Shown here one piece after another: positions 1 to 7,467 of a stretch of DNA of 11,019 nt. The DNA lies in assembly GCA_001829505.1 (NCBI GenBank), contig MIBK01000060.1, positions 29,090 to 40,108 of the forward strand, written 5' to 3'. Origin of the DNA: Spirochaetes bacterium RBG_16_67_19 (GTDB lineage Bacteria > Spirochaetota > Spirochaetia > SZUA-6 > DRHE01). The stretch's first letter is position 1, and each line of letters begins with the position of its first letter. The position numbers and the translations under genes are program-made. The notes beneath the pieces are model-generated. The model was not told the DNA's origin. It did not search any database and saw nothing but the letters and a program-made list of their open reading frames with translations.

Positions 1-2
1 AC

Positions 3-431
3 ACCCGCCTGTCCCTGGACTCCCTGGAAGAGGCGGGGATCCGGGTGGGCCTCGCCCGCGGCAGCCTGTTCTCGCGGGTGACCGGGCGATTGACGGGACG
101 CTACAGCGTGCGCACCGACGCGGCGGTGGCCGGGGTGCGCGGGACGGAGTTCTTCGTGGCCTACGGCCGGCGCATCGACGAGCTGCCCGACGTGTGGCTC
201 TGCGTGAACGAGGGCAGCGTGGAGGTGGAAATTCCGCAAACCGCCCAGACGCTCATCGTACGGCAGGGAGAGGGCATCAACATCGTCGGCGGCCAGAAGC
301 TCACCGCTCCTCGACGCTACGCCTGGACGCGGCGCCTGAACTGGAACACCGACCCGGCGCAGGGGGAGGTCGCGGACCGGACGGACCTTGACCAGGCCTA
401 CAGCGACCTGCTGGATCAGGACTACCGATGA
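3..431 (+). CDS. FecR-domain protein, 3' end only
   Basis: The frame is open from the left edge, so the N-terminus and any signal peptide lie outside the window. The visible 142 residues carry the core typical of FecR domains: a stretch reading SVRTDAAVAGVRGTEFFV, then a short beta-rich segment with NEGSVEVE and VRQGEGINI. FecR domains occur in periplasmic or membrane-anchored proteins. In FecR itself the domain relays a signal from an outer-membrane receptor, but many stand-alone FecR-domain proteins have no assigned partner. The GTG at 45 could be read as a start, but the frame continues upstream with FecR-like sequence, so the gene is more likely truncated by the window. The stop codon overlaps the next gene's start (ATGA at 428-431), pointing to one operon and coupled translation. 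No sigma factor is visible nearby, so a FecI/FecR-type switch cannot be claimed. Confidence 0.8.
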   Translation, partial: TRLSLDSLEEAGIRVGLARGSLFSRVTGRLTGRYSVRTDAAVAGVRGTEFFVAYGRRIDELPDVWLCVNEGSVEVEIPQTAQTLIVRQGEGINIVGGQKLTAPRRYAWTRRLNWNTDPAQGEVADRTDLDQAYSDLLDQDYR

Positions 432-1213
432 AAAGGACATTGCTCCTCCGCACGGTTGCCGCCTTCGCCCTGCTGGCAGCCCTCCCAGCGGCCGCCAGCC
501 ACGTGCCCGTCCTCCCCGGGGGCCCGGTGACAGCCCAGGGAAGGGTCCAGCTCACCGCCGAGCTGGGGCGCCTGGACCCGATGCTGGAGGCGCAGGGCCT
601 GCCGGAAAACCTGGCCGAAGGGCGCTGGTACCGGGCTCTGACGCTGGGGGGCTACTACCGCCTGCACCGCAACCTGAAGCTGGGCGCCTTCTACCGCCTG
701 CAGTGGGGCGCACTGCACAACGACGACTGGCTCGGCACCCCTGCGGTCCCTGATTGGACATGGGAGTGGCGGGACACCTCGGAGCGCCTGGAGCAGGTGC
801 TGATCCTGGACGCCAGCCCGCGCTTCCTGCTGCCCTTCCTGCCGGGGAAAGACTGGGTGCTGCAGGTGAAGAGCCGCTACCTGCTGAACTTCTGGAACCT
901 CCAGCACAGCCTCCTGCTGCGCCCCGAGCTCACCTGGTTCCGGATCGTGGACCGCCGGCCGGTGCTGAACCTCTCGCTGGCCTACGGCCTGTACTTCCCG
1001 CTCAACTTCGGGGAGACCTTGATCTACGAGCACGGCCCCTACCTGGCAGCGCTGTACCACGTGAGCCCGGCCATCCAACTGGAGTTGAGCGCTTCCTACC
1101 CGGTCCGCATCTGGACCACCTCCCCGGACGCGGTAACGGCCAATACGCCGTACCAGGCCTCCGTGGGCCGCCTGGAGCTTGGGTTGGGCCTGCTGCTACG
1201 TCTCGGCGGATAG
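428..1213 (+). CDS. Exported protein of unknown function, probable outer-membrane beta-barrel
   Basis: 261 residues. The N-terminus is a classic Sec signal peptide: MKRT, a hydrophobic stretch, and a likely cleavage site after AAAS near residue 24. The mature part has no long hydrophobic helix. It shows repeated amphipathic, aromatic-rich stretches of strand length, for example around residues 73-99 (LGGYYRLHRNLKLGAFYRL), 150-165, 185-197 and 246-258, as expected for a small outer-membrane barrel. The protein ends in glycine rather than the aromatic residue common at barrel C-termini, which weakens the call. I do not recognise a named family. The ATG overlaps the stop of the FecR-domain gene by four bases, and an AGGA lies just upstream inside that gene. 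The pair probably acts together at the envelope (inference). It converges on the nrd operon with a 13-base gap and no visible terminator. Confidence 0.75.
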   Translation: MKRTLLLRTVAAFALLAALPAAASHVPVLPGGPVTAQGRVQLTAELGRLDPMLEAQGLPENLAEGRWYRALTLGGYYRLHRNLKLGAFYRLQWGALHNDDWLGTPAVPDWTWEWRDTSERLEQVLILDASPRFLLPFLPGKDWVLQVKSRYLLNFWNLQHSLLLRPELTWFRIVDRRPVLNLSLAYGLYFPLNFGETLIYEHGPYLAALYHVSPAIQLELSASYPVRIWTTSPDAVTANTPYQASVGRLELGLGLLLRLGG

Positions 1214-1226
1214 AGCAGGGCCGACT

Positions 1227-1937
1227 TCAGGCGCGAATTTCCACGGAAGAGAACCAGCCGCCGATCTGGACGGCCACCTCCCGCAGGATCTGTTCGGGAT
1301 AGCGCCCCGCCGAGGACAACCCCGGCGCAAGGGTAGGCCCCGGCCGGAAAGCCTGCAGCGCCAGGCGCCGGGCTCCGCGGAGCTGAGCGGCCAGCTCCAG
1401 CAGATCCGGCGCGGAGTGCACCCCCGGCACCGCGGTGCAGCGGAACTCGACCTGAACCTCGGCGCGCGACAACAGCGCGATACTCTCCCGCACCCGCTCC
1501 AGGACCTGGCCGTCTTCCCGCCCCAGCCCCGCCGCGATGCGGTAGGCCTCCCAGTCGAGGGGCGCTTTCACGTCCATGGCCACGTACTCCACCAGCTTCT
1601 CCGCGAGCAGGGCGCGCAGGACCTCCGGCCGGCTCCCGTTGGTGGCCAGGCCGCGCAGCAGCCTTAAGCGGCCCACCCGCTGGAAGAAATCAGGCAGGCC
1701 GGGGGACAGGGTGGGCTCCCCGCCGCTCACCACCGCCGCCTGGTAGAGCCGGCGATTGTCGCCCAGGAAGGACAGCACCGTCTCGGCGCTCAGGTCCGGG
1801 ATGTCCTGCGGGGCGAGCACCAGGCCGGGGTTGTGGCAGAAGGGGCAGCGGAAGCTGCAGCCTCCGGTGAACAGCACCGTGGCCACCTTGCCGGGGTACT
1901 CGATCAGGGAGGTCTTCTGCCAGCCCTTGAAGGTCAC
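1227..1937 (-). CDS. nrdG: Anaerobic ribonucleotide reductase activating protein (radical SAM)
   Basis: 236 residues. It is predicted to use S-adenosylmethionine and a [4Fe-4S] cluster to install the glycyl radical on NrdD. The cluster motif CxxxCxxC is at residues 27, 31 and 34 (GGCSFRCPFCHN), preceded by KTSLIEYPGK, and the SAM-binding GGEP is at 72-75. Length and the N-terminal GWQKTSLIEYPG signature match the longer NrdG2-type activases rather than the short E. coli NrdG. The start is taken as the GTG at 1937-1935, because it overlaps the nrdD stop as GTGA and the protein aligns from there with the family. The frame stays open far upstream only because of base composition. No good Shine-Dalgarno sequence precedes the GTG, so translation probably depends on coupling from nrdD. 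It is the last gene of the nrdR-nrdD-nrdG operon. Confidence 0.93.
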   Translation of the reverse strand: MTFKGWQKTSLIEYPGKVATVLFTGGCSFRCPFCHNPGLVLAPQDIPDLSAETVLSFLGDNRRLYQAAVVSGGEPTLSPGLPDFFQRVGRLRLLRGLATNGSRPEVLRALLAEKLVEYVAMDVKAPLDWEAYRIAAGLGREDGQVLERVRESIALLSRAEVQVEFRCTAVPGVHSAPDLLELAAQLRGARRLALQAFRPGPTLAPGLSSAGRYPEQILREVAVQIGGWFSSVEIRA

Positions 1938-4114
1938 TTTCGGACCGGCGCCGCTTCCAGCCCTAGGGCGGCCCCCGCCCCGGAAAGCTGCCGGTCGTAG
2001 GTCCGCCGGTCCGCGAACTCGGCCTGCTTGCCCTCGTTCCATTGGTCCACCGGGCGCAGGTAGCCCACCGAGCGCGACCAGACCTCGCAGCGCGACCCGC
2101 AGCGCGGGCAGGAGCTCTGCTCGCCGGCGAGGTAGCCGTGCTCCTCGCAGATGCTGAAGGTGGGGGTCAGGGTGTAGTAAGGCAGGTGGAAGTTCTCGGC
2201 GATGCTGCGCACCAGCTGCCGGGTTGCAGCCGGACTGGGCCGCTCGCCCAGGAAGCAGTGCATCACGGTGCCGCCGGTATAGCGGGTCTGCAGCTCGTCC
2301 TGCAGGCGCAGCGCGGTGAACACGTCGTCGGTGAAGCCCACGGGCAGCTGCGTGCTGTTGGTGTAGTACGGCGCGCGCGGCTTGCCGTCGCCCCGGGCGG
2401 AGCCCTGCTCCAGGCTGTAGATGCGCATCTGGGGGTACAGGCGCTGGTCGATGCGCGCCAGGCGGTGGCTGGTGCCTTCCGCCGGGGTGGCCTCCAGGTT
2501 GAAGATGCTCCCGGCCTCGGCCTGGAAGTCGGAGAGCCTGGAACGCATGAAGTCCAGCACGCGCACGGCGAAGGCCACCCCCTCCTCCCGGGTCAGGTCC
2601 AGGCCGTTGAGGTTGTACAGGGCGTCGTTCATGCCCACGATCCCGATGGTGGAGAAGTGGTTCTTCCAGAACTGCCCGGTGGCCTGCTTCACGTTTCGCA
2701 GATAGAAGCGGCTGTAGGGGTACAGGCCGCGCTCGGTGAAGCGCTCCAGCACCTGCCGCTTGATCACCAGGCTGTCGCGGGCCACCTCCATGCGCTCGCC
2801 CAGCAGGCGCAGGAACTCCTGCTCGTCGCCGCCCTGGCGGCTGACCTCGAAGCCGATGCGCGGCAGGTTGATGGTCACCACCCCCGTGGAGCCGGTCAGG
2901 GGATTGGAGCCGAACAGCCCGCCGCCGCGCTTGCGCAGCTCGCGCTTGTCCAGCCGCAGCCGGCAGCACATGGAGCGCACGTCGTCGGGCTTCATATCCG
3001 AGTTGACGAAATTGGAGAAGTAGGGAATGCCGTACTTGGCGGTCATCTCCCAGAGCGGCTCCAGCCCGGGAGATTCCCAGGGAAAGTCCGGGGTGATGTT
3101 GTAGGTCGGGATCGGGAAGGTGAACGGCCGGCCGCTGGCGTCCCCCTCGCTCATGCATTCGGCGAAGGCCCGGTTGAACAGGTCCATCTCGGCCTGGAAC
3201 TCGCCGTAGGTCCGCTCCCCCGCCTGCCCGCCCACGATCGCCGGGGAGTTTGATAGAAAGCCGGGCACCCGCAGGTCCAGGGTGACGTTGGTGAACGGGG
3301 TCTGGAAACCCACCCGGGTGGGCACGTTCATGTTGAACAGGAACTTCTGGACCGCCTGCTTGACCTCCGCGTAGCCCAGGCCATCCTGGGCGATGAAGGG
3401 CGCCAGCAGGGTGTCGAAGTTGGAGAAGGCCTGGGCCCCGGCCGCCTCGCCCTGCAGGGTGTAGAGGAAGTTCACCACCTGCATCAGGGCCACGTCGAAG
3501 TGCTTGGGCGGCAGGGACTCCACCTTGCCCCGCACGCCGCGGAAGCCCACCAGCAGCAGGTCCTGCAGGTCCCAGCCCACGCAGTAGGGCCCCAGGGTGC
3601 CCAGGTCGTGGATGTGGAACTCACCGTTCAGGTGCGCCTCGCGCACCTCGCTGGGGTAGATGGAATTGAGCCAGTAGTTGGCGATGACCTTCTGGGTGAT
3701 GTGCACGTTCAGGCCCTGCAGGGAGAAGGTCATGTTGGAGTTCTCCCGCACCCGCCAGTCCTGCTCCTCCAGGTAGTCGTCCACGATGGAGATGTCCCGC
3801 AGCAGGCGGGAGACCTCGCGGATGTTCTTGTGCTGCTCGCGGTACAGGATATAGGCCTTGGCGGTCTTGGCGTGGCCGTTCTCGATGAGGACCTTCTCCA
3901 CCAGGTCCTGGACGTGCTCCACCGAGGGGATGCCCCCTCCGGCGTACTTGCGCCGTAGCAGCTTCACCACCTCTTCACTCAAGAGGCGCGAGCGCTCCTG
4001 GTCCTTGCCCCCCACGGCCTGCACGGCCGCCCAGATGGCGTTGGCGATCTTGACCTGCTCGAAGCCGACGACCTGACCGTTCCGCTTGCGGATGCTCTCC
4101 ACGGTACCTAACAT
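1934..4114 (-). CDS. nrdD: Anaerobic (class III) ribonucleoside-triphosphate reductase
   Basis: 726 residues. Reduces ribonucleoside triphosphates to deoxyribonucleotides without oxygen, using a glycyl radical. Residues about 4-95 form an ATP-cone allosteric domain (VESIRKRNGQ at the start). The catalytic barrel contains the conserved MCCRLRLD, followed by KRGGGLFGSNPLTGSTG and TINLPRIGFE. Near the C-terminus a metal-binding finger has Cys656, His659, Cys669 and Cys672 (CEEHGYL, CPRCG). The radical glycine is Gly684 in RSVGYLRPV, followed by QWNEGKQAEFADR. The first pair of the finger is CxxH rather than CxxC, and the glycyl motif is RSVGYLRP rather than the RVCGY type, so this belongs to the Thermotoga/NrdG2-associated branch rather than the E. 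coli one. The electron donor (formate or a redoxin) cannot be read from the sequence. Start ATG 4114 has a strong GGAGG six bases upstream. nrdR lies 37 bases upstream; nrdG overlaps the stop. Confidence 0.97.
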   Translation of the reverse strand: MLGTVESIRKRNGQVVGFEQVKIANAIWAAVQAVGGKDQERSRLLSEEVVKLLRRKYAGGGIPSVEHVQDLVEKVLIENGHAKTAKAYILYREQHKNIREVSRLLRDISIVDDYLEEQDWRVRENSNMTFSLQGLNVHITQKVIANYWLNSIYPSEVREAHLNGEFHIHDLGTLGPYCVGWDLQDLLLVGFRGVRGKVESLPPKHFDVALMQVVNFLYTLQGEAAGAQAFSNFDTLLAPFIAQDGLGYAEVKQAVQKFLFNMNVPTRVGFQTPFTNVTLDLRVPGFLSNSPAIVGGQAGERTYGEFQAEMDLFNRAFAECMSEGDASGRPFTFPIPTYNITPDFPWESPGLEPLWEMTAKYGIPYFSNFVNSDMKPDDVRSMCCRLRLDKRELRKRGGGLFGSNPLTGSTGVVTINLPRIGFEVSRQGGDEQEFLRLLGERMEVARDSLVIKRQVLERFTERGLYPYSRFYLRNVKQATGQFWKNHFSTIGIVGMNDALYNLNGLDLTREEGVAFAVRVLDFMRSRLSDFQAEAGSIFNLEATPAEGTSHRLARIDQRLYPQMRIYSLEQGSARGDGKPRAPYYTNSTQLPVGFTDDVFTALRLQDELQTRYTGGTVMHCFLGERPSPAATRQLVRSIAENFHLPYYTLTPTFSICEEHGYLAGEQSSCPRCGSRCEVWSRSVGYLRPVDQWNEGKQAEFADRRTYDRQLSGAGAALGLEAAPVRK

Positions 4115-4118
4115 AGTT

Positions 4119-4126
4119 CCCCTCCC
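4119..4126 (-). promoter_or_regulatory. Ribosome binding site of nrdD
   Basis: On the minus strand this reads GGGAGGGG, with a GGAGG core six bases before the ATG at 4114. It settles the nrdD start and shows that nrdD is translated independently within the nrdR-nrdD gap rather than by coupling. Confidence 0.7.
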
Positions 4127-4151
4127 GACGATCCGTCAGACACCTGGGCTG

Positions 4152-4610
4152 TTACATGGTTTTCTTCTTTAGGGTTTTCAACTCTCGCTCGAAGGAGCTC
4201 AGGTCCGCGAACTCCCGATACACGGAGGCGAAACGAATGTACGCCACCTTGTCAGTCCGGGCGAGCCATTCCATCACCATCTCCCCGATGGCTGCGGCCG
4301 GGACCTCCCGACCCTCGTAATTCCAGAGTTCCGCCTGGACCCGTTCCACGAGCAACTCGATCTGCTCCCGGGGAACGGGCCGTTTCTCGCAGGCCTTCAG
4401 CAGGCCGGCCAGAAGCTTGTCCCTGTCGAAACCCTCCCGGCGCCCGTCTTTCTTGATCACCGAGAAGCCGGCCAGCTCGATGCGCTCATAGGTCGAAAAG
4501 CGCTTGCCGCAGGCCAGACACTCCCGGCGCCGGCGGATCGAATCCAGGCCGGCGGCATCCCGCTTGTCCACGACCCTGGACTTCGGCTGCCGGCAATACG
4601 GGCACTTCAT
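4152..4610 (-). CDS. nrdR: Transcriptional repressor NrdR
   Basis: 152 residues, the usual length for NrdR. NrdR is a nucleotide-sensing repressor of ribonucleotide reductase genes that binds palindromic NrdR boxes. A zinc ribbon has Cys3, Cys6, Cys31 and Cys34 (MKCPYC and CLACGKRF), with a basic RRRRE stretch between. Residues about 47-137 form an ATP-cone (SVIKKDGRREGFDRDKL) that senses ATP/dATP, and the segment VAYIRFASVYREF is characteristic. It is the first gene of the operon with nrdD and nrdG, 37 bases ahead of nrdD. Two box-like sites flank its own promoter, so autorepression is likely. The Shine-Dalgarno is weak (AGGG almost touching the ATG). The lysine-rich C-terminus (LKKKTM) is normal for the family. 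Confidence 0.97.
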   Translation of the reverse strand: MKCPYCRQPKSRVVDKRDAAGLDSIRRRRECLACGKRFSTYERIELAGFSVIKKDGRREGFDRDKLLAGLLKACEKRPVPREQIELLVERVQAELWNYEGREVPAAAIGEMVMEWLARTDKVAYIRFASVYREFADLSSFERELKTLKKKTM

Positions 4611-4621
4611 ACCCTAAGAAA

Positions 4622-4637
4622 ACACAATATCTTGTGG
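4622..4637 (-). promoter_or_regulatory. NrdR box 1 (promoter-proximal)
   Basis: The plus strand reads acacaatatcttgtgg, matching the published NrdR-box consensus acaCwAtATaTwGtgt at all but two positions. It lies just downstream of the predicted -10 element, over the expected transcription start near 4634, so bound repressor would block initiation of the nrdR-nrdD-nrdG operon. Confidence 0.75.
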
Positions 4638-4664
4638 TTCAGTATATCGAAAACCACAAGATAT
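4627..4664. repeat. Perfect 13-base inverted repeat in the nrdR-mgtC intergenic region
   Basis: The arm atatcttgtggtt (4627-4639) is exactly complementary to aaccacaagatat (4652-4664), with a 12-base spacer. The arms contain the well-conserved halves of the two NrdR boxes. A run of T follows at 4672-4678, but no plus-strand gene upstream ends here, so an operator reading is preferred to a terminator. Confidence 0.8.
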
Positions 4665-4668
4665 GCAA
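4641..4668 (-). promoter_or_regulatory. Predicted sigma-70-type promoter of nrdR-nrdD-nrdG
   Basis: On the minus strand TTGCAT (4668-4663) and TATACT (4646-4641) are separated by 16 bases. The -10 is one base off consensus and the -35 is weaker. Initiation would fall near 4634, giving a leader of about 24 bases before the nrdR ATG. The element sits between and partly under the two NrdR boxes, in the most AT-rich stretch of the window. Confidence 0.55.
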
Positions 4669-4669
4669 G
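4654..4669 (-). promoter_or_regulatory. NrdR box 2 (weaker, overlaps -35)
   Basis: On the minus strand this reads cttgcatatcttgtgg. It shares atatcttgtgg with box 1, but its other half is degenerate. It starts 32 bases from box 1, leaving 16 bases between the boxes. This is the three-turn spacing seen for paired NrdR boxes. It covers the predicted -35 hexamer. Confidence 0.6.
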
Positions 4670-4736
4670 CCTTTTTTTAACCCCCTCCGGGGAAAATCCG
4701 CCGCTTATGCCCATCGGATGTTACCTTTTATTTTTC

Positions 4737-4748
4737 GCGCGATCGCGC
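4737..4748. repeat. 12-base perfect palindrome before the MgtC-family gene
   Basis: gcgcgatcgcgc is self-complementary and ends one base before the ATG at 4750. It occupies the place where a ribosome binding site would be. It could be a protein binding site, a small RNA hairpin or chance in GC-rich DNA. Confidence 0.5.
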
Positions 4749-4749
4749 T

Positions 4750-5481
4750 ATGTTTGCAGCCATGCTGGATTGGAAAATTTTCTCCCCGGCCTTCACGGCC
4801 AACTTCCTGATCCGCCTGGCCGCCGCCGGCCTCCTGGGCGGCCTGATCGGCCTGGAGCGGGACATGCACGGCCGGGCCGCCGGCCTGCGCACCAACATGC
4901 TGGTCAGCCTGGGCTCGGCCCTGTTCATGATGATCTCCGTGGCAATAGCCGTGACCTATTCGACCAACGGCGCCGGTGACACGGGGCTGCGGGTGGACCC
5001 CAGCCGTATCGCCGCCCAGATCATCACCGGCATCGGCTTCCTCGGCGCCGGGACGATCCTCAAGGAAGGCATCAATGTGCGCGGCCTGACCACCTCGGCC
5101 TGCCTGTGGGTCTCCGCCGGCCTCGGCATGGCCTGCGGCGCCGGGCTGTTCGAGCTGGCCATCGTGGTGACCCTGCTCGGGTTGTTCACCCTGATTGCGG
5201 TGAACTGGGTGGAGAAGCTCTACGCCAAGGATTCCTACCGCACCCTGGAGATCGCGGTGCCCAACCAGACCGACCTGTCGCGCGTGATCGACACGATCAA
5301 GCGCGAGAACCTCAAGATCCTGCACCTGGACTACGAGCGGGACTACCAGCGGGACCAGATGACCGTGGTCTTCAACATCCGCCTGTTCCACCGGGGGGTG
5401 CCGGACAAGCTGTCGCACAAGATCATCGCCGACCTGGAATCCTCCGGCTTCCCGATCCAGCGCATCAAGTGGTGGCACTAG
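4750..5481 (+). CDS. MgtC/SapB family membrane protein
   Basis: 243 residues. The N-terminal part is the MgtC/SapB membrane domain: about five hydrophobic segments (roughly 20-36, 44-68, 87-104, 115-131, 134-153) with the family motifs GGLIGLERDMHGRAAGLRTN, LVSLGSALF, and ITGIGFLGAGTILKEG followed by VRGLTTSACLWVSAGLGMA. Residues about 160-243 are a soluble, ACT-like domain (YRTLEIAVP to the end). MgtC proteins of pathogens modulate ATP synthase and aid survival in low magnesium; for most environmental homologues the role is unknown, so no substrate is assigned. Start choice is uncertain. The ATG at 4750 and a second at 4762 both lack a Shine-Dalgarno, and a 12-base palindrome sits directly before the first. 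It is divergent from nrdR and shares the 139-base control region. Confidence 0.9.
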   Translation: MFAAMLDWKIFSPAFTANFLIRLAAAGLLGGLIGLERDMHGRAAGLRTNMLVSLGSALFMMISVAIAVTYSTNGAGDTGLRVDPSRIAAQIITGIGFLGAGTILKEGINVRGLTTSACLWVSAGLGMACGAGLFELAIVVTLLGLFTLIAVNWVEKLYAKDSYRTLEIAVPNQTDLSRVIDTIKRENLKILHLDYERDYQRDQMTVVFNIRLFHRGVPDKLSHKIIADLESSGFPIQRIKWWH

Positions 5482-5484
5482 CCT

Positions 5485-5521
5485 GCCGCTATTGCGGCCC
5501 CCTAGCGCGGCTATTTGCCGC
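5485..5521 (+). other. Two small related hairpins between the MgtC-family and PPIase genes
   Basis: GCCGC-TATT-GCGGC (5485-5498) and GCGGC-TATTT-GCCGC (5507-5521) each fold into a 5-base stem. Their arms can also pair with each other. No T run follows, so they are not convincing intrinsic terminators. They may stabilise the mRNA end or modulate read-through into the next gene. Confidence 0.4.
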
Positions 5522-5524
5522 ATT

Positions 5525-5531
5525 AAAGGAG
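5525..5531 (+). promoter_or_regulatory. Ribosome binding site deciding the GTG start of the PPIase fusion
   Basis: AAAGGAG lies seven bases before the GTG at 5539. Together with the signal peptide starting at that codon, it fixes the start. Confidence 0.75.
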
Positions 5532-5538
5532 CAAACTC

Positions 5539-6551
<1,013 letters not shown>

Positions 6552-6555
<4 letters not shown>

Positions 6556-7343
6556 GCGGTCTGCTCGCCGTCCGGTTCCCTGCGGGTGATCAGGAACGAG
6601 CTGGCCAGGATCAGGCCGGCGCCCAGGGCGAACAGCCAGAGCGAGCCGCGGGAAGGCGGGCTCAGGCGGAACACCAGCAGGTACACCAGGCCCGGGGCCA
6701 GCTGGGTGGGCAGGCTCTGCAGCGGGACGGCCACGGCCGCCCTGCTCACCCGGAAGGCCTGCTGCAGCCCGGCGATGCCGAACAGGTTGGTCAGCACCAG
6801 CACCGCCGAGCCGAAGGCGAACATTCCCCAGACCGGCAGCCCCAGCTCGCCCCGAAACAGGCGCAGGACGGCGCCGGTGAACGGGCCGACCCAGAAATTG
6901 GACAGCACGTACAGCAGGCCGGAGCCCAGCGCGGCGGGCACGCCCCGCCTGGCCCCTGCCCGCAGACGCAGGGCGAAGCACAGGACCGTCACCGCCGCCG
7001 AGAAGGCTGCCGCGCGCGCCAGAAAACCGCGATCCAGGATGTCGAAGCTGGCCAGGTCGATGGCCAGGCGGCTCCCGCCCAGCAGCACGGCCGAGGCGAT
7101 CAGCAGGCCGATGCCCAGGAGCTCCCCGAAACCGGGGGCCTCATGCACGATCCAGGCCGAGCCCACGGCCAGGGTGATCAGCCCGGTGGCCATCAGCCCG
7201 GGGACCAGGGCCGGACCCAGGCGCACCTGGGCCAGCAGGAAAAACACCGTGCCGGCGCCCAGCTCCAGCGCCAGGCCTGCCAGCCACAGCGGCCGGGCCA
7301 GCAGGCGCCGGAAGAATCCTGTTTCGTCTGGAACCTGGTTCAC
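6552..7343 (-). CDS. DMT/EamA-like multi-spanning membrane protein, 5' end probably frameshifted
   Basis: 263 residues read from a GTG at 7343. About eight hydrophobic segments cover most of the length, for example LWLAGLALELGAGTVFFLL, LVPGLMATGLITLAVGSAW and LLGIGLLIASAVLLGG, with a short polar tail. The two-half arrangement of short helices resembles the drug/metabolite transporter (EamA) superfamily; the substrate is unknown. The GTG has no ribosome binding site, and the frame continues upstream as ICQKLA without a start, fitting the QKxAVN that follows the first helix in such proteins. The missing first helix is found in another frame at 7420-7364, so the intact gene would start at 7420 and run about 288 residues. 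It follows fucI on the same strand and may have carried the sugar or its product (inference). Confidence 0.7.
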
Positions 7344-7420
7344 CGCCAGCTTCTGGCAGATGTGCCCAGCCTGCCCAGCAGGGCGAAGAGGATCCCCCAG
7401 GCGTACTCCGCTTGGAGCAT
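7344..7420 (-). pseudogene. Out-of-frame 5' portion of the DMT-like gene
   Basis: From the ATG at 7420-7418 the minus strand reads MLQAEYAWGILFALLGRLG, a good first membrane helix for an EamA-type protein. After codon 19 (ending at 7364) this frame goes to TSARSWR and stops. The other frame supplies ICQKLAVNQVP from 7361 on. Adding one base near 7361-7363 would give GRLG-N/T-ICQKLAVN, a smooth family-like junction. This is either a real mutation that inactivates the gene or an assembly/sequencing error. Confidence 0.6.
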
Positions 7421-7467
7421 GCCGTCAGGCGTACATCTATTGATGCGCGCTGATAGGCGCACACCTC

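Noticed and set aside
1938..3158. Upstream extension of the nrdG reading frame
   Set aside because: The extra residues are Arg/Ala/Pro/Gly-rich shadow sequence inside nrdD. Family similarity begins at the GTG 1937, which overlaps the nrdD stop.
2042..3253. 403-codon open frame on the plus strand
   Set aside because: Antisense to nrdD, which is clearly real. The translation is compositionally biased and lacks motifs.
4627..4678. Inverted repeat plus T run read as an intrinsic terminator
   Set aside because: No plus-strand gene ends upstream, the stem is AT-rich, six bases separate stem and T run, and the NrdR-box reading explains the arms better.
7443..7460. Small TGCGC/GCGCA hairpin after fucI as a terminator
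   Set aside because: The stem is only five bases and no T run follows on either strand.
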